Assembly (NCBI GenBank): GCA_024635665.1
Contig: JAGXIM010000075.1
Coordinates: 1 to 34,061, forward strand
Source: Salinimicrobium sp.
GTDB taxonomy: Bacteria > Bacteroidota > Bacteroidia > Flavobacteriales > Flavobacteriaceae
Direction of reading: 5' to 3'
Length of the DNA stretch: 34,061 bases
Below are positions 19,845 through 28,571 of this stretch, piece after piece (the stretch's first letter is position 1; each line of letters starts with the position of its first letter). A program made the position numbers and the translations under genes. The notes below the pieces were generated by a model. The model made no database searches and was not told the origin of the DNA. It saw only the letters and a program-made list of their open reading frames with translations.

Positions 19845-19944
19845 AGTAAAAGAAATATTCCTTTCTGGCACCCGAAACTGGTAACCGGCAATGGTTGGTG
19901 GTTTTATTGCTGAAAAACTTCAGCAGGAAAAACCTGGTTATCGG

Positions 19945-20919
19945 TTACTCAAGTGCCGTTTCAATTGCACTTCCGAAGAGTTTGGTAAGGGAAATTCCGG
20001 CTGCCTGTGCCTGTTGTGGCAGGATACTGGCTTCACTAAGTCCGGGATTTGTGTTCATCTCGATGAAATGGGGTTCGTTGTTGTGGAAAATAAATTCGGA
20101 ACGGGAGAAACCTTTCATTTTCAGTTTCCGGTAGACATGTTTTGCGATCTCCTGTACTTCCAGAGTTTGCTCTTTAGAAATACGGGCAGGAGTGATCTCC
20201 TGGGACTTTCCGAGGTACTTGGCTTCATAGTCAAAAAACTCATTTTCGGAAACTATTTCGGTCACGGGTAAGGCTGTGATCTCACCCTTGTGCATAATCA
20301 CCCCCACAGAGACTTCGGTACCATCCAAAAATGACTCTATAATGATCTCATTGTCTTCTTTAAAAGCAAACTTGGTGGCAGGAATAATGTCTTCTTTGGT
20401 TTTAACTTTGGTGATCCCAAAACTACTTCCGGCTTTGTTTGCCTTCACAAAACAAGGGAGGCCAACTTTTTCAACAATTTCATCGGGATCAATATCGTCC
20501 CCTTTGTCCACAAAATAATTAATGGCTGTCTTTACGCCATAGGGTTTGAGCACGCTAATAAGGTCGCGCTTGTTGAAAGTAAGTGCCGACTGGTAAGAAT
20601 CGCAGGAAGTTTGAGGGATTCCCAGCAGTTCCAGATAGGCCTGCAACAATCCGTTTTCCCCGGGTGTTCCATGGATCGTGTTAAAAACACAGTCAAAATT
20701 GATTAATTTGCCTTCAATAGTAACTGTAAAATTGCTTCGGTTTATTGGGTAAGGTGCATCATCTTCCCCAATGACAAACCATTCTTTTTGAAGGATATGA
20801 ACCCGGTAAGGGTTGTATTTGCTGCGGTCGAGGTTTTTATAAACCACATTTCCACTGTTGATGGAAATACGGTACTCGCTGGAAAAGCCGCCCATGGCTA
20901 TGGCAACATTTTTTTTCAT
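19945..20919 (-). CDS. ddl: D-alanine--D-alanine ligase
   Basis: MKKNVAIAMGGFSSEYRISINSG; HGTPGENGLLQAYLELLGIPQTSCD; MNTNPGLSEASILPQQA. Start corrected from 20979 to 20919. Confidence 0.96.
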   Translation of the reverse strand: MKKNVAIAMGGFSSEYRISINSGNVVYKNLDRSKYNPYRVHILQKEWFVIGEDDAPYPINRSNFTVTIEGKLINFDCVFNTIHGTPGENGLLQAYLELLGIPQTSCDSYQSALTFNKRDLISVLKPYGVKTAINYFVDKGDDIDPDEIVEKVGLPCFVKANKAGSSFGITKVKTKEDIIPATKFAFKEDNEIIIESFLDGTEVSVGVIMHKGEITALPVTEIVSENEFFDYEAKYLGKSQEITPARISKEQTLEVQEIAKHVYRKLKMKGFSRSEFIFHNNEPHFIEMNTNPGLSEASILPQQAQAAGISLTKLFGSAIETALE

Positions 20920-20949
20920 ACTTAAATAATGCCGGTTTATAAACGTTAA

Positions 20950-20957
20950 CAAAAGTA
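20950..20957 (-). promoter_or_regulatory. -7 box (TACTTTTG) upstream of ddl
   Basis: Perfect TAnnTTTG on the minus strand, 30 nt upstream of the ddl ATG. Confidence 0.5.
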
Positions 20958-20996
20958 GGACTATTAAATGAATGTCCACAAAACCAGCTGTTTTTA

Positions 20997-21004
20997 TATC
21001 TTTG
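20997..21004 (+). promoter_or_regulatory. -7 box (TATCTTTG) upstream of the PASTA gene
   Basis: Perfect TAnnTTTG, 17 nt upstream of the ATG; divergent with the ddl promoter. Confidence 0.5.
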
Positions 21005-21021
21005 TTTTTTTAAAATAACCT

Positions 21022-21654
21022 ATGAGTTTCTTCAAATTTCTCTTTAGCAAGACCTTCTTGATCCAACTGGTTTTGGCTGGCCTGGCGCTGGTATTGATCA
21101 TCTTTATTATCCTGCAATGGCTGGATTATTCCACAAACCAGGATCAACGTATTATCGTGCCCAACCTCGCGTCTCTCTCTTTGGACAAAGTAGATGAGCG
21201 GCTGGAAGAGTTGGAACTGCGAAGGGAAATTCTGGATTCGGCCAATTATGATCCAGATTATCCACCATATTCGGTGATTGACCAGGTGCCACTTCCGGGG
21301 AAGTTGGTGAAAGAGAACCGAAAAATCTACCTCACTTTAAACCCTTCAGGATATAGGAAAGTGGAAATACCCGAGAATCTGATTCGCAGGACCAGAAGAC
21401 AGGTGGAGCCCACTTTGCGCTCCCTTGGCTTTGAAATTGGCACGGTTACTTACAAAAAAGATGTAGCTAAAGATGTGGTGCTCGAACTCAGGCACCAGGG
21501 GGAACTACTGGAACCTGGATCGAAACTGATGAAAACTTCCAAAATTGATCTGGTGCTGGGAGACGGTTCGGGAAGATATGGAATGGAAGAAATGGAAGAG
21601 ACTGATGAAGAGCAAATTTTGAACGATCTGGAGAACGACGACTATGACTTCTGA
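21022..21654 (+). CDS. Single-pass membrane PASTA domain protein
   Basis: N-terminal TM (FLIQLVLAGLALVLIIFIILQ) followed by PASTA-like repeats (IIVPNLASLSLDKVDERLEEL..., DQVPLPGKLVKENRKIYLTLN). No kinase or transpeptidase domain. Confidence 0.82.
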   Translation: MSFFKFLFSKTFLIQLVLAGLALVLIIFIILQWLDYSTNQDQRIIVPNLASLSLDKVDERLEELELRREILDSANYDPDYPPYSVIDQVPLPGKLVKENRKIYLTLNPSGYRKVEIPENLIRRTRRQVEPTLRSLGFEIGTVTYKKDVAKDVVLELRHQGELLEPGSKLMKTSKIDLVLGDGSGRYGMEEMEETDEEQILNDLENDDYDF

Positions 21655-22696
21655 AAATACTAAACCCGAATTAGAGGAGAATGATGATGATCTTTATGAA
21701 CATCACCGGTTTGTTGCCGATAAAGGCCAGCAACCGTTGCGGGTGGACAAATATTTGATGAACTACATCGAAAATGCCACCAGGAACAAGATCCAGACTG
21801 CGGCAAAAGAAGGGAATATTCATGTCAATGAAGTCCCGGTCAAATCGAATTATAAAGTAAAGCCGGGGGATGTGGTCCAGGTGATGTTTGAGCACCCGCC
21901 GTACGAATTCCTGCTGACGCCAGAGGATATTCCGCTGGATATTATACATGAAGATGATGCACTTTTGGTAGTGAATAAACCCGCCGGAATGGTGGTGCAC
22001 CCGGGACATGGCAATTATAGTGGCACTTTGATCAACGCGCTTGTGTACCATATTGACAACCTTCCGCAGAACAGCAGTGAGCGACCCGGACTGGTTCATA
22101 GGATTGATAAAGATACCAGCGGACTTCTGGTAGTTGCCAAGACAGAGCAGGCAATGACAAAACTTTCTAAACAATTTTTTGACAAAAGCAGTGAACGTGA
22201 ATATGTTGCAATTGTTTGGGGAAACATGGAGGAAGACGAAGGTAGAATTGAAGGTAATATTGGCCGCCACCCTAAGAACCGACTTCAAAACACGGTTTAT
22301 TTAGGGGAAGATGAAGATAAGGGAAAACCTGCCGTTACTCATTTCAAAGTTCTTGAACGCCTTGGCTATGTGACTTTGGTTTCCTGTAAACTTGAAACTG
22401 GCCGAACGCACCAGATAAGGGTTCATATGAAACATATTGGCCACACTTTGTTCAATGACGAGCGCTATGGGGGCGACAAGATCCTGAAGGGCACGACGTT
22501 TACAAAATACAAGCAATTTGTGGAAAATTGCTTCAAGATCCTTCCGCGGCAGGCGCTACATGCTAAAACCCTGGGATTTAAACATCCGGTTTCAGGGGAA
22601 TGGATGAGGTTTGAGACTCCGGTGCCAGAAGATATGCAGCAGTGTATCGAAAAATGGCGAAATTACTCTAAAAACCAGAAGGAGTTTTTGGATTAA
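21644..22696 (+). CDS. RluA family pseudouridine synthase
   Basis: S4 domain (RVDKYLMNYIENATRNKIQTAAKEGNIHVN) plus PGLVHRIDKDTSGLLVVAKTE and ETGRTHQIRVHMKHIGHTLFND. Confidence 0.95.
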   Translation: MTSENTKPELEENDDDLYEHHRFVADKGQQPLRVDKYLMNYIENATRNKIQTAAKEGNIHVNEVPVKSNYKVKPGDVVQVMFEHPPYEFLLTPEDIPLDIIHEDDALLVVNKPAGMVVHPGHGNYSGTLINALVYHIDNLPQNSSERPGLVHRIDKDTSGLLVVAKTEQAMTKLSKQFFDKSSEREYVAIVWGNMEEDEGRIEGNIGRHPKNRLQNTVYLGEDEDKGKPAVTHFKVLERLGYVTLVSCKLETGRTHQIRVHMKHIGHTLFNDERYGGDKILKGTTFTKYKQFVENCFKILPRQALHAKTLGFKHPVSGEWMRFETPVPEDMQQCIEKWRNYSKNQKEFLD

Positions 22697-22816
22697 AATA
22701 AACTTTTTCAATAGCAGCATCGGCAGGAAGAAGCGAAAGCAGTTTCTAAATTGGGCGGGAAACAGTATTTTAGTGCTGTAAAATTTCTAAACTAATTCTT
22801 CGGAAGCCCTTTTGCA

Positions 22817-23578
22817 ATGAAAATAGTCATTTCCCCTGCCAAAACCCTCGATTTTCAAACCGAATTGCCCACCTCGAGAGGCACCCAGCCAGCTTTTCTG
22901 GAAATTACAGACACCATCAATCGCAAACTGGCCAGGATGTCCAAAAAAGAGATTTCAGAATTAATGGGCATTAGCGATAAACTCGCTGATCTTAATCATA
23001 GCCGGTTTCAGGAATTTGAGGAGGAACACAACAAGAAGAATTCCCGGCCAGCAGTCTACGCCTTCGCCGGTGATGTCTATACAGGTCTTGACGCCTACAG
23101 CATTCCCACTCAAAAATTGGATTTTTTACAGGACTCTTTGAGGATCCTTTCCGGTTACTACGGAATTTTAAAACCACTGGATCTCATTCAGCCTTACCGC
23201 CTGGAAATGGGAACATCTCTTTCTGTGGGAAGAAAAAAAGATCTTTATGAGGTATGGCAGCAAAAAGTAACTTCTTTTCTGAACAAAGAATTAGAAGAAA
23301 ATGAATTATTTGTCAACCTCGCCAGTCAGGAATATTTTAAGGCAATCAATTCCGAAGATTTGAAAGTTCCGGTGGTGACGCCGGTCTTTAAGGACTTCAA
23401 AAATGGCAAATTAAAGATCATTAGTTTTTACGCAAAAAAGGCACGGGGCGCTATGGTGAGATATATCGTTGATACTGGTGCAAAAACGATTGATGACCTC
23501 AAAGGATTCGACGTGGATGGCTACCGCTACAGTGACCAGGAGAGCGGGAAAAAAAATGAATTGGTCTTTACCAGGTAA
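22817..23578 (+). CDS. yaaA: Peroxide stress protein YaaA
   Basis: [67 protein letters not shown]. Confidence 0.95.
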   Translation: MKIVISPAKTLDFQTELPTSRGTQPAFLEITDTINRKLARMSKKEISELMGISDKLADLNHSRFQEFEEEHNKKNSRPAVYAFAGDVYTGLDAYSIPTQKLDFLQDSLRILSGYYGILKPLDLIQPYRLEMGTSLSVGRKKDLYEVWQQKVTSFLNKELEENELFVNLASQEYFKAINSEDLKVPVVTPVFKDFKNGKLKIISFYAKKARGAMVRYIVDTGAKTIDDLKGFDVDGYRYSDQESGKKNELVFTR

Positions 23579-23815
23579 ACTTCAACATTGTCCGACTAAA
23601 TTAAATTGTCTTCAAGGCCTACTTTTGAGATGAGGAGAATAATTTAGCCACATCCAGGGATGGATCTGCACCAATGATTTTTTTCTTCCATAATCACTTT
23701 AGCAACAAAGGTTATTTCACTCCTTTATAGGGAATAAAAAAGATAAGTCCTGTCTCCTGGTTCTGGAACCGAAGCGATCCTGGCACTTTTCCTGCACAAC
23801 AATGTTAAAGTATTT

Positions 23816-23842
23816 AAAAAAGGGCTTTCCTGCCGCTTTTTT
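23816..23842 (+). terminator. Probable intrinsic terminator downstream of yaaA
   Basis: AAAAAAGGGCTTTCCTGCCGCTTTTTT imperfect hairpin with a T-rich tail. Confidence 0.4.
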
Positions 23843-23895
23843 ATTTTTAATTTTTGGGAAAATGCTGGGGTTCCAAAAATGGCATTTCAGGAAAC

Positions 23896-23903
23896 TATTT
23901 TTG
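23896..23903 (+). promoter_or_regulatory. -7 box (TATTTTTG) upstream of pyc
   Basis: Perfect TAnnTTTG, 53 nt upstream of the pyc ATG. Confidence 0.4.
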
Positions 23904-23956
23904 GCGTTTTAAAACCTCAGAAATAAAACTACCAATCAACAAAAACGTTTTATAGA

Positions 23957-26900
23957 ATGGACATCAAAAAGGTTTTAGTCGCGAACAGAGGAGAAATCGC
24001 CATCAGAATATTCAGGGCCTGCACCGAAATTGGCTTAGGCACAGTTGGAATTTACACTTTTGAAGACAGATATTCCCTGCATCGTTACAAGGCAGACGAA
24101 TCCTATCAAATTGGCGCCGATAAAGATCCGCTGAAACCTTATCTCGATATTGATGCCATTATAAAAGTAGCCAAAGATAACGGCGTGGATGCTATTCATC
24201 CGGGCTACGGCTTCCTTTCTGAAAATGCTCAATTTGCCCAAAAATGTGAGGACAACGGAATCATTTTTATTGGTCCCAAAGTTTCAGTTTTAAAATCCCT
24301 CGGCGACAAAGTGAAAGCCAAAGAAGTGGCTGTCAAGAATGATATTCCGGTGATCCAAAGCAACGAAAAAGAGCTTTCTTCTATTGAAATAGCTTTGGAA
24401 GAGGCCGAAAAGATTGGATATCCTGTGATGTTAAAAGCTGCTTCGGGTGGTGGCGGCCGTGGAATGCGGGTCATACAGAATGAAGACGATCTTAAAAGTG
24501 GTTTTAAAGAGTCCAAAAGGGAGGCTTTAAATGCTTTTGGGGACGACACGGTCTTTATTGAAAAATATGTGCAGGACCCCAAGCATATTGAAATACAAAT
24601 TGTTGCTGATAACCACGGGAACATGGTTCATCTATTCGAGAGGGATTGCTCTGTGCAGCGGCGGTATCAAAAAGTGATAGAATTTGCACCTTCGCAGGGA
24701 CTGGATGAAGGAATTAAGCAAAACCTGTACGAATACGCTCTAAAGCTCTGTAAAGCCGTTGATTATAACAATATTGGAACAGTGGAGTTTTTGGTGGACC
24801 GCACAGGGGAAATCTTCTTTATTGAGGTCAATCCGCGGATACAGGTGGAGCACACGGTGACCGAAATCATTACCAATATTGACCTCGTCAAGGCGCAGGT
24901 CTTTATTGCGGGAGGCTACAAACTTTCAGATAAACAAATCAAAATAGAGAGCCAGGAGAGTCTCCATACCAATGGATATGCCTTGCAATGCCGAATTACC
25001 ACGGAAGATCCCACCAACGATTTCAAACCAGATTACGGCACAATTACTACCTATCGAAGCGCCTCCGGATTTGGGATAAGGCTGGATGCCGGAAGTATTT
25101 ATCAGGGGGTTGCGGTTTCGCCTTTCTTCGACTCTATGCTCGTGAAGGTTTCTGCCAGTAGCAGGACACTCGATGGCGCCTGCCGGAAAATGCGTAGGGC
25201 ATTAGCCGAATTCCGGATAAGAGGGGTTATGACAAACATTGGCTTTCTGGACAATATTCTTTCCGATCAAACTTTCAGAAATGGGGATGTGACCGTAAAC
25301 TTTATCAAAAACAACCCACAGCTTTTTGAGATCAAGAAAACCAGGAACAGGGCGACCAAAATGGTCAAATTCCTGGGGGACGTGATCGTGAATGGCAACG
25401 AGGATGTCAAAAATGTCCCTAAAAAGAAAGATTTTATTAAACCTGTTATCCCAACATTTAATGATGCGGTTGAATACCCAAAGGGAACGAAAGATCTATT
25501 GACCGAATATGGACCGGAAAAATTTTCCCGATGGGTGCTCCACGAAGGAAAGGTCCACTATACTGATACCACCATGCGGGATGCCCATCAAAGTCTGCTG
25601 GCTACGAGGATGCGCACCACAGATATGTTGAAGGTGGCAGAAGGATTTGCCCGAAACCATCCTGAAGTTTTTAGTATGGAAATTTGGGGCGGAGCCACTT
25701 TTGATGTTTGTATGCGTTTTTTAAAAGAAAATCCGTGGGAGCGTTTGAGGAGGCTGCGTGAGGCGATGCCCAATATCCTGATGCAAATGTTGTTGCGGGG
25801 GTCTAACGGAGTGGGCTATACGGCCTATCCCGATAATTTGATCGAAAAATTTGTGGAACAATCCTGGGAGAACGGGGTCGATGTTTTCCGGATTTTTGAC
25901 AGCCTTAACTGGATGGAATCCATTGCCCCATGTATTGAACACGTTCGAAAACGCACCAACGGCCTGGCGGAAGGGACGATTTGTTATACCGGTGACATCA
26001 TGAATCCTGAGGAGACCAAGTACAATCTTGATTATTATGTGAATCTGGGGAAAGATATTGAAAATGCCGGCGCCCACCTGCTTGGGGTAAAAGATATGGC
26101 CGGAGTTTTAAAGCCTGATGCTGCCTTCGAACTGGTTGCTGCACTCAAATCCCATATCAATATCCCAATCCACCTGCATACCCACGATACGTCCTCTATA
26201 CAAGCGGCCACGTATCTCAAAGCGGTGGAAGCCGGGGTGGATGTGATCGACGTCGCCCTGGCCGGACTTTCGGGTCTCACTTCACAGCCTAATTTCAATT
26301 CTATCGTTGAAATGTTGAGATTCCACGACAGAGGCAGGCCAATGAACACAGATAAGCTCAACGAATATTCCCATTATTGGGAAGCGGTAAGACGATATTA
26401 TTTTCCTTTTGAATCTGGCCTTAAAGCTGGATCGGGGGAAGTTTATAAACATGAGATCCCCGGAGGTCAATATTCCAACCTGAAGCCCCAGGCAGAATCT
26501 TTGGGACTTTCAGACAGGTTCCATGAGATCACCGAAATGTACAGTAAGGTCAACGAACTTTTCGGTGACATCATCAAAGTAACCCCAAGTTCAAAAGTGG
26601 TGGGGGATATGGCGCAGTATCTGGTCAGTAATAATTTGACGATTGAAGATGTGCTGGAAAAAGGCGATGAAATTTCTTTTCCACAATCTGTAAAAAGCTT
26701 TTTCAGAGGGGATTTAGGCCAACCCTACGGCGGATTTCCGGAGAAAATTCAGAAGATCGTCCTTAAAGATGAGAAGCCATACACCGAAAGGCCAAATGCG
26801 CATCTCGAACCGATAGATTTTGAAAAAGAATTTGCAGAATTCGTTAAAATGTTCCAGGAAGGAATGAGAAGGGACGTTGACATGACCGATTTTCTTTCCT

Positions 26901-27409
26901 ATAAACTGTATCCCAAGGTTTTTACCGATGCTTACAACCATCATTTGAAGTATGGGAACGTCATGAACGTGCCTACCAAGAATTTCTTCTATGGGATGGA
27001 ACCGGGGGAAGAAATAATAGTGGAACTGGACAGAGGGAAAACTCTGCTAATCCAGTTAATGTCGGTAGGGGAAGCCAATGAAGACGGGATGGCGAAGGTA
27101 TTCTTTAAGGTCAATGGCCAAACGCGTGCCGTGGAGGTGAAAGATACTTCTGTGAAAGTGGAAAAAGTGGTGCACCAAAAGGTTGACAAGGACGATAAGA
27201 AACAGGTGGGAGCGCCATTGCAGGGAGCTTTGTCCAACATTCAGGTTGCACCAGGGGATAAAGTCGAGAAAAACCAGGCGCTTTTTGTAATAGAAGCCAT
27301 GAAGATGGAAACCACCATTACCGCTAATTCCGACGGAGAAGTCGACAAAATAGTACTTAAAGAAGGAGATATGGTGTTTGCTGATGATCTAATAATTGTC
27401 CTTAAGTAG
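23957..27409 (+). CDS. pyc: Pyruvate carboxylase
   Basis: 1150 aa; biotin carboxylase domain (KAASGGGGRGMRV), carboxyltransferase domain (DTTMRDAHQSLLATRMRT), C-terminal biotinyl motif EAMKMETT (Lys codon at 27302-27304). Confidence 0.98.
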   Translation: MDIKKVLVANRGEIAIRIFRACTEIGLGTVGIYTFEDRYSLHRYKADESYQIGADKDPLKPYLDIDAIIKVAKDNGVDAIHPGYGFLSENAQFAQKCEDNGIIFIGPKVSVLKSLGDKVKAKEVAVKNDIPVIQSNEKELSSIEIALEEAEKIGYPVMLKAASGGGGRGMRVIQNEDDLKSGFKESKREALNAFGDDTVFIEKYVQDPKHIEIQIVADNHGNMVHLFERDCSVQRRYQKVIEFAPSQGLDEGIKQNLYEYALKLCKAVDYNNIGTVEFLVDRTGEIFFIEVNPRIQVEHTVTEIITNIDLVKAQVFIAGGYKLSDKQIKIESQESLHTNGYALQCRITTEDPTNDFKPDYGTITTYRSASGFGIRLDAGSIYQGVAVSPFFDSMLVKVSASSRTLDGACRKMRRALAEFRIRGVMTNIGFLDNILSDQTFRNGDVTVNFIKNNPQLFEIKKTRNRATKMVKFLGDVIVNGNEDVKNVPKKKDFIKPVIPTFNDAVEYPKGTKDLLTEYGPEKFSRWVLHEGKVHYTDTTMRDAHQSLLATRMRTTDMLKVAEGFARNHPEVFSMEIWGGATFDVCMRFLKENPWERLRRLREAMPNILMQMLLRGSNGVGYTAYPDNLIEKFVEQSWENGVDVFRIFDSLNWMESIAPCIEHVRKRTNGLAEGTICYTGDIMNPEETKYNLDYYVNLGKDIENAGAHLLGVKDMAGVLKPDAAFELVAALKSHINIPIHLHTHDTSSIQAATYLKAVEAGVDVIDVALAGLSGLTSQPNFNSIVEMLRFHDRGRPMNTDKLNEYSHYWEAVRRYYFPFESGLKAGSGEVYKHEIPGGQYSNLKPQAESLGLSDRFHEITEMYSKVNELFGDIIKVTPSSKVVGDMAQYLVSNNLTIEDVLEKGDEISFPQSVKSFFRGDLGQPYGGFPEKIQKIVLKDEKPYTERPNAHLEPIDFEKEFAEFVKMFQEGMRRDVDMTDFLSYKLYPKVFTDAYNHHLKYGNVMNVPTKNFFYGMEPGEEIIVELDRGKTLLIQLMSVGEANEDGMAKVFFKVNGQTRAVEVKDTSVKVEKVVHQKVDKDDKKQVGAPLQGALSNIQVAPGDKVEKNQALFVIEAMKMETTITANSDGEVDKIVLKEGDMVFADDLIIVLK

Positions 27410-27430
27410 TATTGAGTATTAAAAGGAAAG

Positions 27431-27540
27431 CTCCAAATCCCAGGCTCCAAATTCCAATCGCGATAAAGCCCCTTCAGGGGGTTGGGGACAAACTTAAAAT
27501 TAAAAACCTGGAATCTTAAATCTTAAATTTTGAATCCCGA
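27431..27540. repeat. Degenerate intergenic repeat region
   Basis: Tandem CTCCAAATCCCAGG / CTCCAAATTCCAAT, then CCCCTTCAGGGG(GTTGGGG) dyad, then GGAATCTTAAATCTTAAATTTTGAATC. Confidence 0.55.
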
Positions 27541-28201
27541 ATATTTTCACCATACACATCCATATGAACCTTTTATTCCTGAAAATGCCACCAAACTCAT
27601 CGTAGGGACGTTGCCGCCACCGCGATTCACCACCCGCGAATTAAAAGACGGCGATGTGGATTTTTGCTACGGAAGCCGCGACGGACTTTTATGGCAAGTG
27701 ATTGATAAAGTCTTTGCCCTCGATCTGAAATTTGAAAATACCGAAGAAGCCGTAAAACAGCGGAAGGAATTTCTGGCCAGCAAAGGGATTGGGATTTGCG
27801 ATACGGTAGAAAGTTGCAGAAGGGATAAAATAGATGCATCAGATCTCGGGATGCTCAGGGTAGAGCTGCGCGACCTGCTTTCCATTCTTCAAAAACACGA
27901 AAAAATCGACACCTTGTTGTTTACCGGTGGGAACAGTAAAAATGGCCCCGAATTCTTTTTCCGGAAATTACTAAAGGAGCACGATCTAAAATTAAAAGTT
28001 GTCTCTAATCAGGTGCCGCGGGTGCACCAGTTCCTATTGGATGGGAGACCAATAAACACGGTGTCTTTGACGGCACCTTCGGGTTCTGCCAACCGGGCGA
28101 TTGGCAGCATGCAGTTGTATAAAGAGCTAAAAAAACAAAACCCCGAATTCAATACAATTGATTTCAGGGTTTTGCAATACCGTCAGTTTTTTGAGGACTA
28201 G
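27530..28201 (+). CDS. Uracil-DNA glycosylase family protein
   Basis: 223 aa; KLIVGTLPPPRFTTRELKDGDVDFCYGSRDGLLWQVIDKVF; internal TVSLTAPSGSANRAIG. TTG start. Confidence 0.75.
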   Translation: MNPEYFHHTHPYEPFIPENATKLIVGTLPPPRFTTRELKDGDVDFCYGSRDGLLWQVIDKVFALDLKFENTEEAVKQRKEFLASKGIGICDTVESCRRDKIDASDLGMLRVELRDLLSILQKHEKIDTLLFTGGNSKNGPEFFFRKLLKEHDLKLKVVSNQVPRVHQFLLDGRPINTVSLTAPSGSANRAIGSMQLYKELKKQNPEFNTIDFRVLQYRQFFED

Positions 28202-28332
28202 ACGGGTTCTTTTTCAAGGGGATTTTTGGTTTTCTGCGGACGCACTTTAAATTTCTTGCGCCGGGGCCGCAGTTTTCCAAAACTGTTAAGTGTTATTTTT
28301 CCCCTTTTTGTCTTCTTATCACCTTTGCCCAT
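28198..28332 (-). CDS. 30S ribosomal protein THX (44 aa)
   Basis: Not in the ORF track (under 60 aa). Translates as MGKGDKKTKRGKITLNSFGKLRPRRKKFKVRPQKTKNPLEKEPV*; MGKGDKKTKRGKI...G..RP is the THX signature. Confidence 0.88.
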   Translation of the reverse strand: MGKGDKKTKRGKITLNSFGKLRPRRKKFKVRPQKTKNPLEKEPV

Positions 28333-28490
28333 TATTTTTTGTTCTTCTGGTTTTTTATTGTCTTATCGTCAATATCAAAATCGTTGGTTTCAATATCGCG
28401 ATTTCCAATTTCACCACTCAATGGATCATTGTCACTATGCCTTTTTCTTTTTCGTTCTTTTTTCTTCTTATTATCTTCAATAATTCCCAT
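28332..28490 (-). CDS. Hypothetical 52-aa charged protein upstream of THX
   Basis: MGIIEDNKKKKERKRKRHSDNDPLSGEIGNRDIETNDFDIDDKTIKNQKNKK*; its TAA overlaps the THX ATG (TAATG); TATATTTA -7-like box about 24 nt upstream. Confidence 0.55.
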   Translation of the reverse strand: MGIIEDNKKKKERKRKRHSDNDPLSGEIGNRDIETNDFDIDDKTIKNQKNKK

Positions 28491-28571
28491 AACATTCAAT
28501 TATTCGGTTCTCTTAAATATACAAAAAACTAGACTTTTTGGGTATTAAAGGCTTGTTATAAGAAGGTTAAA

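Noticed and set aside
21671-22288. 205-aa minus-strand ORF
   Set aside because: Fully antisense to the RluA-family gene, which has clear motifs. Composition is low-quality and no family is recognised; shadow ORF.
23579-23956. Possible small gene or ncRNA in the yaaA-pyc spacer
   Set aside because: No ORF with recognisable content and no strong conserved structure beyond a terminator-like hairpin and the pyc promoter; unsupported without expression data.
28226-28548. Phe/Ser-rich plus-strand ORFs (85, 80, 69 aa) resembling membrane peptides
   Set aside because: They are the complement of the Lys-rich THX and 52-aa ORFs; poly-Phe arises from antisense AAA/AAG codons.
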